Of a stretch of DNA of 64,000 bases, positions 54,462 to 62,509 are shown piece after piece. The stretch is taken from NCBI RefSeq assembly GCF_000092365.1, contig NC_014218.1, positions 620,001 through 684,000 of the forward strand. The letters run 5' to 3'. The DNA comes from Arcanobacterium haemolyticum DSM 20595 (GTDB lineage Bacteria > Actinomycetota > Actinomycetes > Actinomycetales > Actinomycetaceae). Position 1 is the stretch's first letter, and every line of letters starts with the position of its first letter. A program made the translations under genes and the position numbers. The notes below the pieces were generated by a model that was not told the origin of the DNA, did no database searches, and saw only the letters and a program-made list of their open reading frames with translations.

Positions 54462-55889
54462 TTACTTCAACAGATCCTTCGCTGAAAAATCAGATACCAT
54501 ACCCCGATGTTTACGAATCTTCCAGGTAACAAGAAGGATAACGAACCATACAGGAGTAAGAAGCACAGGAAGACGCGTTGCAGGGAAGTAGACCAAAACA
54601 CCCGCAACAAACACGATAAACGCAAGCCCCACCCAAGGAGTCCAAGAAGCCCCATGAAGCTTAAACGAGGATGCCTCATGCTCCGCACGGTGAGTTTTAC
54701 GATAGCGAATATAAGAGACCAGAATTAGGCCCCAAATAAACAAAATCAGGGTAGTTGCCACGGAAGAAATAAGCTGGAAACCCTGCATCACACTTCCACC
54801 TGCCTTCAAAATTGGCAGATAGATCAAAATAAGAGCACCAATGACGATCAGTGCACGCCACGGCACCTGATGCTTCGAAAGCTTCGCAAAACTCTTCGGA
54901 GCCTGATGCTGGTTAGCCAAGCCGTACATCATTCGGGACGAAGAGAAAATGCCCGAATTAGCAGAAGAAGCAGCCGATGTAAGCACCACGAAGTTCATTA
55001 CTGATGCTGCGCCTGCCAAACCAACCATGGCAAACACAGAAACGAACGGAGACTTCTCCGGATTGATCACATCCCACGGAGTAATCGCCATAATGACTGA
55101 AAGTGCACCCACGTAGAAAATAGCAATACGGATTGGAACCTGGTTGATTGCTTTAGGAATCGTGTATTCCGGATCCTGGGTTTCGGCAGCAGTTGTACCA
55201 ATCAATTCAGTACCAATAAAAGAATAGATAGCAATAGAGAACGCAGCCAGGAAGCCTTCTATCCCAGTAGGGAAGAAGCCACCATGATTCCACAAGTGCG
55301 CAAATGATGCTACTTCGCCTTCAGGGCCATGAAAACCGCCCGCAATCATGATTCCGCCAACCAGGATCAGCGCAATAATTGCGAAAATCTTAATAAGGGA
55401 AAACCAGAATTCGACTTCGCCAAAGAGTTTAACGGTGAGAAGATTGACGGCTACCAATACAACCAAAAGAGCAAGCGTACACAGAATCGAAATATTCATA
55501 TTTCCGATCCAGAAATCAAAGTATCCAGTAATCACGATCATGTCCCCAATCGCAATCACCACCCAGAGGAACCAGTACGTCCATCCCGTCACAAACCCAG
55601 CCCATGGCCCAACCAGATCATGAGTGAAATCCTGGAAGGACTTGTAATGCAAGTTGTGAAGAAGAATTTCTCCCATCGCCCGCATGATAAGGAACAACAC
55701 GAAACCAATAATTAAGTACACCAGAATGATGGACGGCCCCGCGAGGCGAATAGTAGCACCGGATCCCATAAACAAGCCGGTGCCGATAGCACCGCCCAAC
55801 GCAATAAGCTGAATGTTACGGTTTGACAGCCCGCGCTGTAGTTTTGGGCCTGACTTCCGATGCTCGCGCATCTGTTCGTGGGATTCCAT
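54462..55889 (-). CDS. Amino acid permease (APC superfamily, AAT type)
   Basis: Twelve-helix cytoplasmic-membrane proton symporter for amino acids. The first helix carries the substrate-binding GGAIGTGLFMGSGATIRLAG, and YKSFQDFTHDLVGPWAGFVT and FWFSLIKIFAIIALI follow, as in CycA, AroP and AnsP. Length 475 residues. The ATG follows GAAAGGAAAAC. Which amino acid it carries cannot be told; uptake of proline or others would fit a genome with a broken proC, but this subfamily is not the proline-specific one. Confidence 0.88.
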   Translation of the reverse strand: MESHEQMREHRKSGPKLQRGLSNRNIQLIALGGAIGTGLFMGSGATIRLAGPSIILVYLIIGFVLFLIMRAMGEILLHNLHYKSFQDFTHDLVGPWAGFVTGWTYWFLWVVIAIGDMIVITGYFDFWIGNMNISILCTLALLVVLVAVNLLTVKLFGEVEFWFSLIKIFAIIALILVGGIMIAGGFHGPEGEVASFAHLWNHGGFFPTGIEGFLAAFSIAIYSFIGTELIGTTAAETQDPEYTIPKAINQVPIRIAIFYVGALSVIMAITPWDVINPEKSPFVSVFAMVGLAGAASVMNFVVLTSAASSANSGIFSSSRMMYGLANQHQAPKSFAKLSKHQVPWRALIVIGALILIYLPILKAGGSVMQGFQLISSVATTLILFIWGLILVSYIRYRKTHRAEHEASSFKLHGASWTPWVGLAFIVFVAGVLVYFPATRLPVLLTPVWFVILLVTWKIRKHRGMVSDFSAKDLLK

Positions 55890-55901
55890 GTTTTCCTTTC
55901 A

Positions 55902-55922
55902 ACGGAGCCAACTATGCTCCGT
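55902..55922 (-). promoter_or_regulatory. Inverted repeat in the permease leader
   Basis: ACGGAGC and GCTCCGT with a seven-base centre, 12 bases upstream of the permease start on the minus strand. Could be an operator or a leader hairpin. Confidence 0.4.
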
Positions 55923-56062
55923 GAACATCAATGCGGAGTAGTTACTGAACGTGTATATTTTAATCGCTAGCATCTTAACGTCAAAAGTGACCATCGATCC
56001 GGACACATTCTGAGACTTTTTCCGTTAACTTGCGATGCGTTTGCGGCATCGAATGAGCTAGA

Positions 56063-57604
56063 TTATGCCAGATTCTTACGTTGGGAACGAACGAGAAATA
56101 GGGCGGAAACCAAAGTAATTGAGCTTAAAATAATTACCGAGCCAAGGCCGAAGGCCATTCCATTAAGCCAATGTTGTTCCGGCGCGCCCATATGCTGCCC
56201 CGCAAAGAACACGGCAGTAACCATCGCAATGCCAATCGCAGTTGCCACACGCTGGCCGGTTTGTAAAAACCCGCCAGCAGTGCCGCCATGAGCATGTGGA
56301 ACATCCATCATTGTTTGAGTCTGGTTAGCAGAACCGAATGCGCCAAACGAAAAACCATTAATCGCCAGCGGAACTGCCATCCACCAATAATTCAACCCGG
56401 AATGAATTCCCCACACCACAGCTCCGATTCCAGCCGTGCTGATAATAAGAAGAACGGCACACAGAACCTGAATCATTCCACCGTGAGCAATCGCATGCTT
56501 ACCGCCCCACATAGCCCCCAAGGCAGATGCGGCAGCGTTAGGTAACGTGAGCAGGCCAACCCAGAGGGCAAGAACTCCCACGCCATTTTGCAAATAGATA
56601 ATCACAATAACCATGACTGCAGGGCCAGACAAAAAGAACAGCGAACCCGTAAGCGTGCCCAAAGAATAGCTAGGAAGTTTCAAAAGAGCAAGATCCATCA
56701 TTGGGAACTTTCCGCGTTCCTTATAACGCTTTTCCCAATAGATCCACGCGGTAACCAGGATCAAACCCAACGGAATTAGGCCCCATGCCAGAGGATTCGT
56801 AGCTGCCATGAACGGGAGCATAACAAGAAGAACAGAAAGCGAAAGAAGAGCAGAACCAACAGGATCAATATCAATCTTGCCGCGTTTAACCACAACCTTT
56901 TCACCAGTTCGTGCAGCTTGCTCTTCAAATTCACGCTGAACTTGTTCATGGTTCGGGCCGATTGTACGGCGTTCCTTCCCGAATGGTAACCAGCGAATCG
57001 CCATGATTAAACCGATTAATCCCAACGGCACATTCACAAAGAAGCCGCCACGCCAACCCCAATCATTGCCCAACCAGCCAATCAAAAAACCAGACAGGAT
57101 CGGGCCGATAGCAACAGAAAGAGACACAACAAGACCAAACAAGGCAAACGCCTTAGCCCGCGCCTGGCCAGCAAAATACTGCAAAATCAAACCAGTTGTT
57201 TGCGGGGAAAGAATACCCGCGCCAGCCCCCTGGAACACGCGGAAAATATTGAGCATCACCACGTTAGAAGCAAGTCCACACGCCAACGATGCCAAGGTGA
57301 AAATAGAAAGCCCCACCACGAACAACGATGAACGGCCCAAAATATCGCCCAACCGCCCAGAAGGAACAAGCACAATTCCAATCGCCAACGCATACCCAGA
57401 AAGAACCCACTGTAAACCAGATTCAGAAGCTTGAAGCGCTTCACTCAACGCAGGCAGAGCATTATTCACGGAGCTCACCTGTACAAGAGCCATCATCAAC
57501 GGCACAAGCAAAACCGCCAACAACTGCCGGCGATCATAAATCCGATCTGAACCTGGCACAGTAAAAGCATGATGATCAGGAGTTAGAGATTGTGTTCTTT
57601 TCAT
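56063..57604 (-). CDS. MFS transporter, DHA2 (EmrB/QacA) type
   Basis: Predicted 14-helix drug/proton antiporter. Motifs are LAIGIVLVPSGRLGDILGRS (motif A), FRVFQGAGAGILSPQTTGLI (motif C region) and GFLIGWLGNDWGWRGGFFVN (between helices 5 and 6). Length 513 residues is normal for DHA2. Substrates are often several drugs or dyes, but this cannot be read from sequence. It lies beside the integrated element and is 32 bases from the XRE gene end. Confidence 0.88.
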   Translation of the reverse strand: MKRTQSLTPDHHAFTVPGSDRIYDRRQLLAVLLVPLMMALVQVSSVNNALPALSEALQASESGLQWVLSGYALAIGIVLVPSGRLGDILGRSSLFVVGLSIFTLASLACGLASNVVMLNIFRVFQGAGAGILSPQTTGLILQYFAGQARAKAFALFGLVVSLSVAIGPILSGFLIGWLGNDWGWRGGFFVNVPLGLIGLIMAIRWLPFGKERRTIGPNHEQVQREFEEQAARTGEKVVVKRGKIDIDPVGSALLSLSVLLVMLPFMAATNPLAWGLIPLGLILVTAWIYWEKRYKERGKFPMMDLALLKLPSYSLGTLTGSLFFLSGPAVMVIVIIYLQNGVGVLALWVGLLTLPNAAASALGAMWGGKHAIAHGGMIQVLCAVLLIISTAGIGAVVWGIHSGLNYWWMAVPLAINGFSFGAFGSANQTQTMMDVPHAHGGTAGGFLQTGQRVATAIGIAMVTAVFFAGQHMGAPEQHWLNGMAFGLGSVIILSSITLVSALFLVRSQRKNLA

Positions 57605-57636
57605 TAATATTCTTTCTATATATTTACTCGTTGATC

Positions 57637-57966
57637 CTAGTCCTTTTCGTTTTCAACTAATAATGTTGAGGTTGCAGGTTCAAATCCTGTCCCCGCAACT
57701 ACACCAGAATCCTTGGACTCAACAGAGTCCGGGGATTTTGCTTTTTCTATCTCAACCGTTTCCTCGGGTAATAAATCGGCGATGGACACATCGAGAAAAG
57801 CAGCAGTTTTTACCAGGTCTTCTGCTGACCAGGCGGTTCTTCCTGCAATTTTTCCTGAAACCGCAGCACCGGTTAATCCTAATTTCTTGGCGAGATCGCG
57901 TTGCATGACGTTTCGCCTGCGCAACCAGGCTAAGACTCGTTCTCCAATGATCTGATTGGTAGTCAT
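57637..57966 (-). CDS. XRE-family helix-turn-helix repressor with tRNA-derived C-terminus
   Basis: Cro/C1-type DNA-binding protein, probably the element's repressor. HTH around NVMQRDLAKKLGLTGAAVSG and KIAGRTAWSAEDLVKTAAF. The last residues, VAGTGFEPATSTLL, are the well-known translation of the antisense strand of a tRNA 3' end, showing that the gene runs across an integration site. The start is uncertain: ATG codons at 57966, 57975, 57999 and 58035 are in frame without a strong ribosome binding site; 57966 gives a normal HTH start. Ends in TAG. Confidence 0.8.
   Translation of the reverse strand: MTTNQIIGERVLAWLRRRNVMQRDLAKKLGLTGAAVSGKIAGRTAWSAEDLVKTAAFLDVSIADLLPEETVEIEKAKSPDSVESKDSGVVAGTGFEPATSTLLVENEKD
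57669..57698 (+). repeat. Attachment-site remnant: 3' end of initiator tRNA
   Basis: The T-arm GCAGG-TTCAAAT-CCTGT followed by acceptor strand CCCCGCA and A matches the 3' 30 or so bases of a tRNA. The acceptor ending CCCCGCA with A at the 72 position fits initiator tRNA-fMet, whose 1-72 pair is a C-A mismatch. No full tRNA is present, as expected for one end of an element integrated into a tRNA gene. Confidence 0.8.
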
Positions 57967-58016
57967 TTGTTCCATGTATGAATCAATTATTATCGTCATG
58001 GTTAAATTATGTCTAA

Positions 58017-58099
58017 TTGGTAAACCAAAGATCAAGCATTAAAGGCTTGCAATTATTCTAAAATTAGAATAGCCTATATAAAGAAGTTAAATTTAACTT
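58017..58099. promoter_or_regulatory. Three palindromes in the divergent xre-xis region
   Basis: TTGGTAAACCAA (58017-58028), ATTCTAA-AA-TTAGAAT (58055-58070) and AAGTTAAATTTAACTT (58084-58099) are all perfect. They lie between the divergent repressor and excisionase-like genes, the place where lysogeny-type switches have operators. Confidence 0.65.
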
Positions 58100-58120
58100 A
58101 ATCGGAAAAGGCAAAATTAC

Positions 58121-58366
58121 GTGTATGCTTATCTTTCGACTCGAGAATTTGCCAAGGCTTTAGGAGTTTCATGGCAAACAGTCTATAACTGGGTTAAATC
58201 AGGCAAATTGGCTTATGTTGTTTTGCCTTCTGGGCAGTTTCGTATTCCTCGTGAAGAAGTCGAAAAGATTCTCACTCCATTCACTCCGTCAGAAATAGAA
58301 GCTGAGGATGCTAGCGGATTAGCTGATTCTTTTTCCGATGTTCCTCTACCTGGGATGGAGGGGTGA
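58121..58366 (+). CDS. Excisionase-like helix-turn-helix protein
   Basis: 81 residues with a MerR/excisionase-type winged helix: STREFAKALGVSWQTVYNWV, then SGQFRIPREEVEKIL. Such proteins bind att arms to bias integrase toward excision, or regulate early genes. Start is GTG at 58121. Its TGA overlaps the ATG of the next frame (TGATG). Confidence 0.75.
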   Translation: MYAYLSTREFAKALGVSWQTVYNWVKSGKLAYVVLPSGQFRIPREEVEKILTPFTPSEIEAEDASGLADSFSDVPLPGMEG

Positions 58367-58896
58367 TGTCAATGCCTATGGTGCTACCTTGTGATCCTTG
58401 GAATCAGCATGTGTTATACCCGTATCCACTCGATCCTGTTACTGGTCTTACTTTGGCTACCGATACGTAGTTCTGTCCGCTTGCATTCGGGCAAGATTTT
58501 GATCACGAAACGACCTTGTGGGATCGGGAAGATAGTTGGGTATTGAATGGGCGTTTGGCTGTAGGGTATTTCGAGAACCAGTCCACTACCCGCTGGCAAA
58601 AGCGCATGGCGGGTGTGTTGGTTAATCTTTTCCGCTGCTGTGTTGGTCGGCTCGCGGATAATGATCCATGCTCCTTTTATTGTGAAGATATCATCAATCC
58701 AGAGTTTAAGTACGGACATGCAAGCGTGTCTGTTATTGTGCCAAAACTGTATCAGTTTTGGCACGCATTTTTTGACGCATGTGTCAAAAAACAAGCGCAC
58801 ACAGTGCGCACAATGACAATAAAAATACGGTTATCTGTTATTGTGAACCTGTGGCCTTTTCATCGCATCGATAACAAAGAATGTGATGACCAATGA
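58366..58896 (+). pseudogene. Open frame interrupted by an in-frame TAG
   Basis: Coupled to the excisionase-like gene (TGATG). It reads MSMPMVLPCDPWNQHVLY... to TLATDT, then a TAG (58468-58470), then continues in the same frame with FCPLAFGQDFDHETTLWDRE and DSWVLNGRLAVGYF for over 100 codons. The plain reading is a nonsense mutation, perhaps from a Trp or Gln codon. I do not recognise the protein; an opposing minus-strand frame (58414-58800) also exists, so coding status is uncertain, and the palindromes after 58729 suggest that the real gene may end earlier. Confidence 0.45.
58729..58845. repeat. Cluster of three hairpins and a direct repeat
   Basis: Perfect inverted repeats GTGCCAAAACTG-TAT-complement (58738-58764), TTTTTTGAC-GCATGT-complement (58768-58791) and GCGCAC-ACA-GTGCGC (58795-58809), framed by two copies of TCTGTTATTGTG (58729-58740 and 58834-58845). 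The first could be a terminator (a run of T follows); the whole cluster resembles replication-origin or regulatory DNA of a mobile element. Confidence 0.6.
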
Positions 58897-59237
58897 AAAA
58901 TACTGAAAATGATGCTCTTCGTATCGGCGAAGAATTTTTTGCGCACCAGCAAGAACAACTCAAAATCCAAAAAAGTGCATTCAAAAAACTTGCCCAACTA
59001 GTCGACAAATATCATCGTCTTGAACAAGATATTATCGCCACGCGTGATCAACTCCTTGAAACAGGAGTAAACAAAAACGATTTACTTACAGCGTTCGGCA
59101 CAGATAGTAATCTGCGTAAAATCCTGCGCACGAAAACATATACCCACCGCGCACACAATGATACATGCGCTGCACAAGTTGAATCCCGTGATGAGCATCA
59201 ATCTGCTGATACAGAAAACACCAGCGAAGGATTCTAA
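58893..59237 (+). CDS. Hypothetical helical protein of the element
   Basis: 114 residues, mostly charged and helical (HQQEQLKIQKSAFKKLAQLV, KYHRLEQDIIATRDQLLETG), with probable coiled-coil character and a polar Asp/Glu/His-rich tail. ATG preceded by weak GTGATG spacing only. It lies directly after the hairpin cluster, so it may be a replication, mobilisation or regulatory protein, but I do not recognise it. Confidence 0.55.
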   Translation: MKNTENDALRIGEEFFAHQQEQLKIQKSAFKKLAQLVDKYHRLEQDIIATRDQLLETGVNKNDLLTAFGTDSNLRKILRTKTYTHRAHNDTCAAQVESRDEHQSADTENTSEGF

Positions 59238-59478
59238 AATAACGCCCACACTTGGTAGTTTGTCGAAAGGTTTATTTGTGTTCGCGACGTGAATACATCC
59301 ATCACTTGATCCGCACTCAATGTTCCCCGAAACAAGCGAAACCAAAGAAAAAACTATGCACAAATGTGCATCAAGAGCAAAGATTCTTGAAAAAAGTCTT
59401 CCATAAAAAGCTGATGATATCGGTTTCCAGAACTTATCATGAAAGTGTCATTCTTATGACATCGAAAAGGAGATTATG

Positions 59479-60099
59479 ATGAAGACATCCCCGCTTGGTC
59501 TTAAGACTATTTCTTGTCTATTAGCTGCTCTTCTTGCTCTTTTTCTAAGTCCTAATATAGGATTTGCTGGCAGCACTTCCACCCCCTGTGAATATGCGGA
59601 AAACAAACCCGTCGCCATCGGAAAAGACGACTTAATTCGAACTGTCAACATTCTCGACGAGCTTCTAAAAACAACTGATACTTCAAGAGAAACTAGGATT
59701 GATGTCAACTTGCTTTTAGAGCATCAGTCTGGAATCTTGGGAGGATTTACAGCATCGTCAACGATAGCTGGAAAACATGCAACCAAAACGATGATTTACG
59801 CGAAGTTCGGAAATCAGTATGTGATTACAGGATACACCGACCTAGATGGAAAGAAGCAGCTCGCTAAGACGTTCCTTGTTACTGATAATGGAGAATCGCT
59901 ACAATCTAGGGCAAGAATTTCTTCCAAAGTTACGAGTGCTCCTGCGGCCGCCCAGCCCTGTCCGGCAGGGCAAACTCCGCATTGCACGTATGAATGGAAC
60001 TGCCTCAAAAAGACCGCACCAGGATGGGCAATGGCCACATGCGGTCTGCTTCCTTCACATGCGGCACAAGTCGCCTGCATAACAGCCACAGCTGCGTAG
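59479..60099 (+). CDS. Probable cysteine-rich bacteriocin precursor
   Basis: Predicted exported protein of 206 residues; ATG 59479 is six bases after AAGGAG. Signal peptide about 1-30, a propeptide-like region, then a C-terminal Cys-rich segment with CPAGQTPHC, TYEWNCLKKTAPGWAMATC and ACITATAA. The frame goes on after the TAG (60097-60099) as YIAPCCKTVCMSDFD to TAA at 60145, adding three Cys and raising the C-terminal count from five to eight, so the TAG may be a recent nonsense mutation or be read through. Layout resembles the halocin C8-like bacteriocin group, with the toxin as the C-terminal domain. The next gene encodes a four-helix membrane protein, a likely immunity partner. Toxin activity is inference. 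Confidence 0.6.
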   Translation: MKTSPLGLKTISCLLAALLALFLSPNIGFAGSTSTPCEYAENKPVAIGKDDLIRTVNILDELLKTTDTSRETRIDVNLLLEHQSGILGGFTASSTIAGKHATKTMIYAKFGNQYVITGYTDLDGKKQLAKTFLVTDNGESLQSRARISSKVTSAPAAAQPCPAGQTPHCTYEWNCLKKTAPGWAMATCGLLPSHAAQVACITATAA

Positions 60100-60163
60100 T
60101 ATATTGCTCCCTGCTGCAAGACCGTATGCATGAGCGACTTCGACTAAGAAAAGAGATTTTTCC

Positions 60164-60595
60164 ATGAACTCGTCACAATATTCCCCATGGACTCAACTAC
60201 CTTGGCTGCTATTTCTTGCATGGTGCTGGTACCAGACCTTGACTGCCCAAATTAACCCTCTACGAGTGGCAACCGTTGGCATCGGTATAACAGTTACAGC
60301 TATCGTGCTTCTGGAAGTTTGGCGCAAATTTGTGTCTATGCAAAGAACTCGCTTTCTAGTCCGTCTTGCACAATTCTCCATTGGAGTATTCGGTCTTGCT
60401 TTCTGCATCGGGGCTGTAGTTATGGGTGCAACTACGCTCGCGATCCCTAACCTCCTCACCGATTACTGGCAAGAAATTACTTTGCCGCTGATTGTTCTGC
60501 TCATCGGTAGTGTCGTAGTAGGACGTGGGCTCATTATGGAAGCATGGTCATCCTTACCGAAACACAGCGAGTCATCTGCGGAACAACTCGCCTGA
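60164..60595 (+). CDS. Four-helix membrane protein, putative immunity partner
   Basis: 143 residues with predicted transmembrane helices at about 12-27, 33-54, 68-92 and 103-126 (PWLLFLAWCWYQTLTA, VATVGIGITVTAIVLLEVW, IGVFGLAFCIGAVVMGATT, LPLIVLLIGSVVVGRGL). ATG 60164 after AAAGAGA. Follows the bacteriocin-like gene at once, and its transcript ends at a strong hairpin. Bacteriocin genes often carry such a small membrane immunity protein; no family recognised. Confidence 0.6.
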   Translation: MNSSQYSPWTQLPWLLFLAWCWYQTLTAQINPLRVATVGIGITVTAIVLLEVWRKFVSMQRTRFLVRLAQFSIGVFGLAFCIGAVVMGATTLAIPNLLTDYWQEITLPLIVLLIGSVVVGRGLIMEAWSSLPKHSESSAEQLA

Positions 60596-60601
60596 TTTCA
60601 G

Positions 60602-60650
60602 TTAATGGCTGTCTCTCCAAAGTTTGTGAATTTGGAGAGACAGCCATTAA
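60602..60650 (+). terminator. Terminator after the bacteriocin-like operon
   Basis: TTAATGGCTGTCTCTCCAAA pairs perfectly with 60631-60650 around a nine-base loop, 7 bases after the stop codon. Confidence 0.8.
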
Positions 60651-60717
60651 TCTTATACGCTATGCGATCCTGACATTCCTAAATGGTGGAGTGGCCTAAG
60701 AATTAGGCCCACTCGGT

Positions 60718-61716
60718 TTAAGTGTTGACCGTGTTTTCTTGTTTCCATTGTTCCGCGTATTTCCGTGGGCTGAGGTAGCTGAGTGAGGAATGCGGATGGA
60801 AGTTATTGTAACGTGATGACCATTGGGCCACGAGTAGGCGGGCATGCTAGAGATTCTCGATACTGTTGTCCTCCAAGAGTTCGTCTCTCATCCGGTTATG
60901 GAAAGACTCAACGAACCCGTTATGCCAGGGCTGGCCTGGTGGGATGAACGCCTAGATTGTCTCATCCTCGGCTGCCCACTCCTGGAGCGCATGAGCGATG
61001 AACTCGGGCCCGTTATCCATCCGGATCACCCGCGGGCGCCCGCCGTGCTCCAGACAAGCCACGTCAAGGAGTTCGGTCACCGAGACCGCGTTAATGTTCT
61101 TGTCGACCGTGAAGGCGAGGTGTTCGCGGGTGTATTCATCGATAATGTTACAGATTTTGATTGTCTTGCCGTGCCAGGTTGAATCGAACTGGAAGTCCAA
61201 CGCCCACACGTCGTTCGGGTACTGGCCGGCAGGAATATCACGATGGGTATCGGCAGCTAGACGCTTGCGCTTCTTCCGAGGCAAGACACGCAAGCCCTCT
61301 TCACGCCAGATCCTGCGGAAAGTCTCGCGGCATATCCCGTACCCTTCGGCGAGGGCGTTTCTCCAGGCGCGCCGGTGTCCCCACCGGCGATGATCCTTAA
61401 CGAAGTCGTGCATCCATGCCCGTAGGTCCGCGTACTTATCCGGCTTGGGCGAGTGGGTCCTAGCGCGCCGGTAAGCGCTGCGAGAGAGCCCAACAATCTG
61501 GCAGGCAAGTCTTTGGGAATAGCCCAGCCCGACCAGATGCCAGAGGGCATCATGGCGGCGAGCTGGGCTTAGAAGTTTCCCTCCGACAATTCTTTCCACG
61601 CAGCCTTTTCCAGCTCTGCCTGACCTAGGAGGCGTTTGAGGCGCGTGTTTTCCTCGCGCAGGCGCTGGAGCTCTTTCGCCTCGCTCTTGGTCATCGCCCC
61701 ATAGGTAGCCTGCCAC
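60718..61716 (-). pseudogene. IS3 transposase orfB with two in-frame TAG codons
   Basis: DDE integrase-core transposase. Visible motifs are VGLGYSQRLACQIVGLSRSA, WGHRRAWRNALAEGYGI, NDVWALDFQFDSTWHGK, VIRMDNGPEFIAHALQEW (core DDE Asp region) and, after an in-frame TAG (60949-60951), AFIPPGQPWHNGFVESFHNR and RMRDELLEDNSIENL, then another TAG, then HARLLVAQWSSRYNNFHPHS to TAA at 60718. In normal IS3 copies these positions are sense codons. A -1 slip at AAAAG (61605-61609 on the plus strand as CTTTT) would link it to orfA. Confidence 0.8.
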
Positions 61717-61853
61717 CTGTTCAACGTGGCTTCGCTAATCCCCAACGTGGTCAGGATCTGAGCTGTAGTTGATCCCGATTCCTTCAATTCCCGCGCCTTA
61801 TCGAGCTTACGAACAATCTGCTCGGGAGTATGCTTGCTGAATTTCTTCACCAT
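61569..61853 (-). CDS. IS3 transposase orfA
   Basis: HTH protein of the IS3 element: KKFSKHTPEQIVRKLDKARE, TLGISEATLNRWQATYGAM, ending with a leucine-zipper-like LQRLREENTRLKRLLGQAEL. ATG 61853 follows GGGGAG; a GTG at 61898 lies in frame. Overlaps orfB, with the AAAAG slip site within the overlap. Confidence 0.85.
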   Translation of the reverse strand: MVKKFSKHTPEQIVRKLDKARELKESGSTTAQILTTLGISEATLNRWQATYGAMTKSEAKELQRLREENTRLKRLLGQAELEKAAWKELSEGNF

Positions 61854-61921
61854 TGCCCCATTCTCCCCACCCACAGGCAGGGCATCAATGGACAACACTC
61901 AAGTCACCTGGACCTAAAAAC

Positions 61922-62509
61922 CTAGAGCACTCCAGGGTCAGCTTGGGTGAGAATGTCTTCATACATTTGGGTAGTTAAAGGCAGGTATCGGATTGTTCCG
62001 CCTTTGCCAACCACTCTGAGGCTATGACCGAAAAGATCGGGCACGACGTCGTGTGCATTGATTCGGGAAATTTCATCAGCTCGCAGCCCTAAATTCCCAG
62101 CCAAACGTAGAATGAGTTTTTCACGATCAGTGCGACTTTCTTTAATTCCTTGAGCGTAAATATGTTCTGGAGTGGGGCGGGGAGGTGGTATTACTCGCCG
62201 TACGGACGGAAGATTCGTCGCAGGATTATCACTGCCGTACTTGTGTGAATACCATTCATAGAATCCGCGTAAAGATACATACCGTGCCTGTCGGGTCTCT
62301 GGTGCCCATGAGTGTGCTCCTGCCCAAGTGAAAATATCGTCTTCGGTGACTTTTCCAGGAGGAAGCATAACCCCACGAGCGAAATTACGCATGATACGGA
62401 TTCGTGAATCTATGGTTCGTGGACGTTGGTTAGCTGCATGAAGGAATTGTTCCCAAAGAATTAAGGGTTCTTCCCAGTCTTCGGGAATAGGTAACATTGA
62501 AAGAGCCAT
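61922..62509 (-). pseudogene. Tyrosine integrase truncated by the IS3 element
   Basis: Phage-type integrase of the element. The N-terminal SAM-like domain starts LILWEQFLHAANQRPRTID and TIDSRIRIMRNFARGVMLPP, then the first catalytic arginine is in AGNLGLRADEISRINAHDV. The frame stops at ADPGVL-TAG five bases before the IS3 end, so the HxxR, second His and Tyr nucleophile are missing and are not found on the other side of the IS. ATG 62509 is used; the frame is open to 62572. Inactive. Confidence 0.82.

Larger units (their letters stand above)
60703..61917 (-). mobile_element. IS3-family insertion sequence
   Basis: Carries orfA and orfB on the minus strand. Imperfect terminal inverted repeats of 28 bp match at 20 positions: TTAGGCCCACTCGG... 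on the left from 60703 and TTAGGTCCAGGTGA... reading inward from 61917. A clear target duplication was not found. The integrase gene is cut off five bases beyond the right end. Confidence 0.8.

Noticed and set aside
58414-58800. 128-residue minus-strand frame opposite the interrupted frame
   Set aside because: No start signal, runs through the hairpin cluster and has no recognisable family; the plus frame is coupled to the gene before it.
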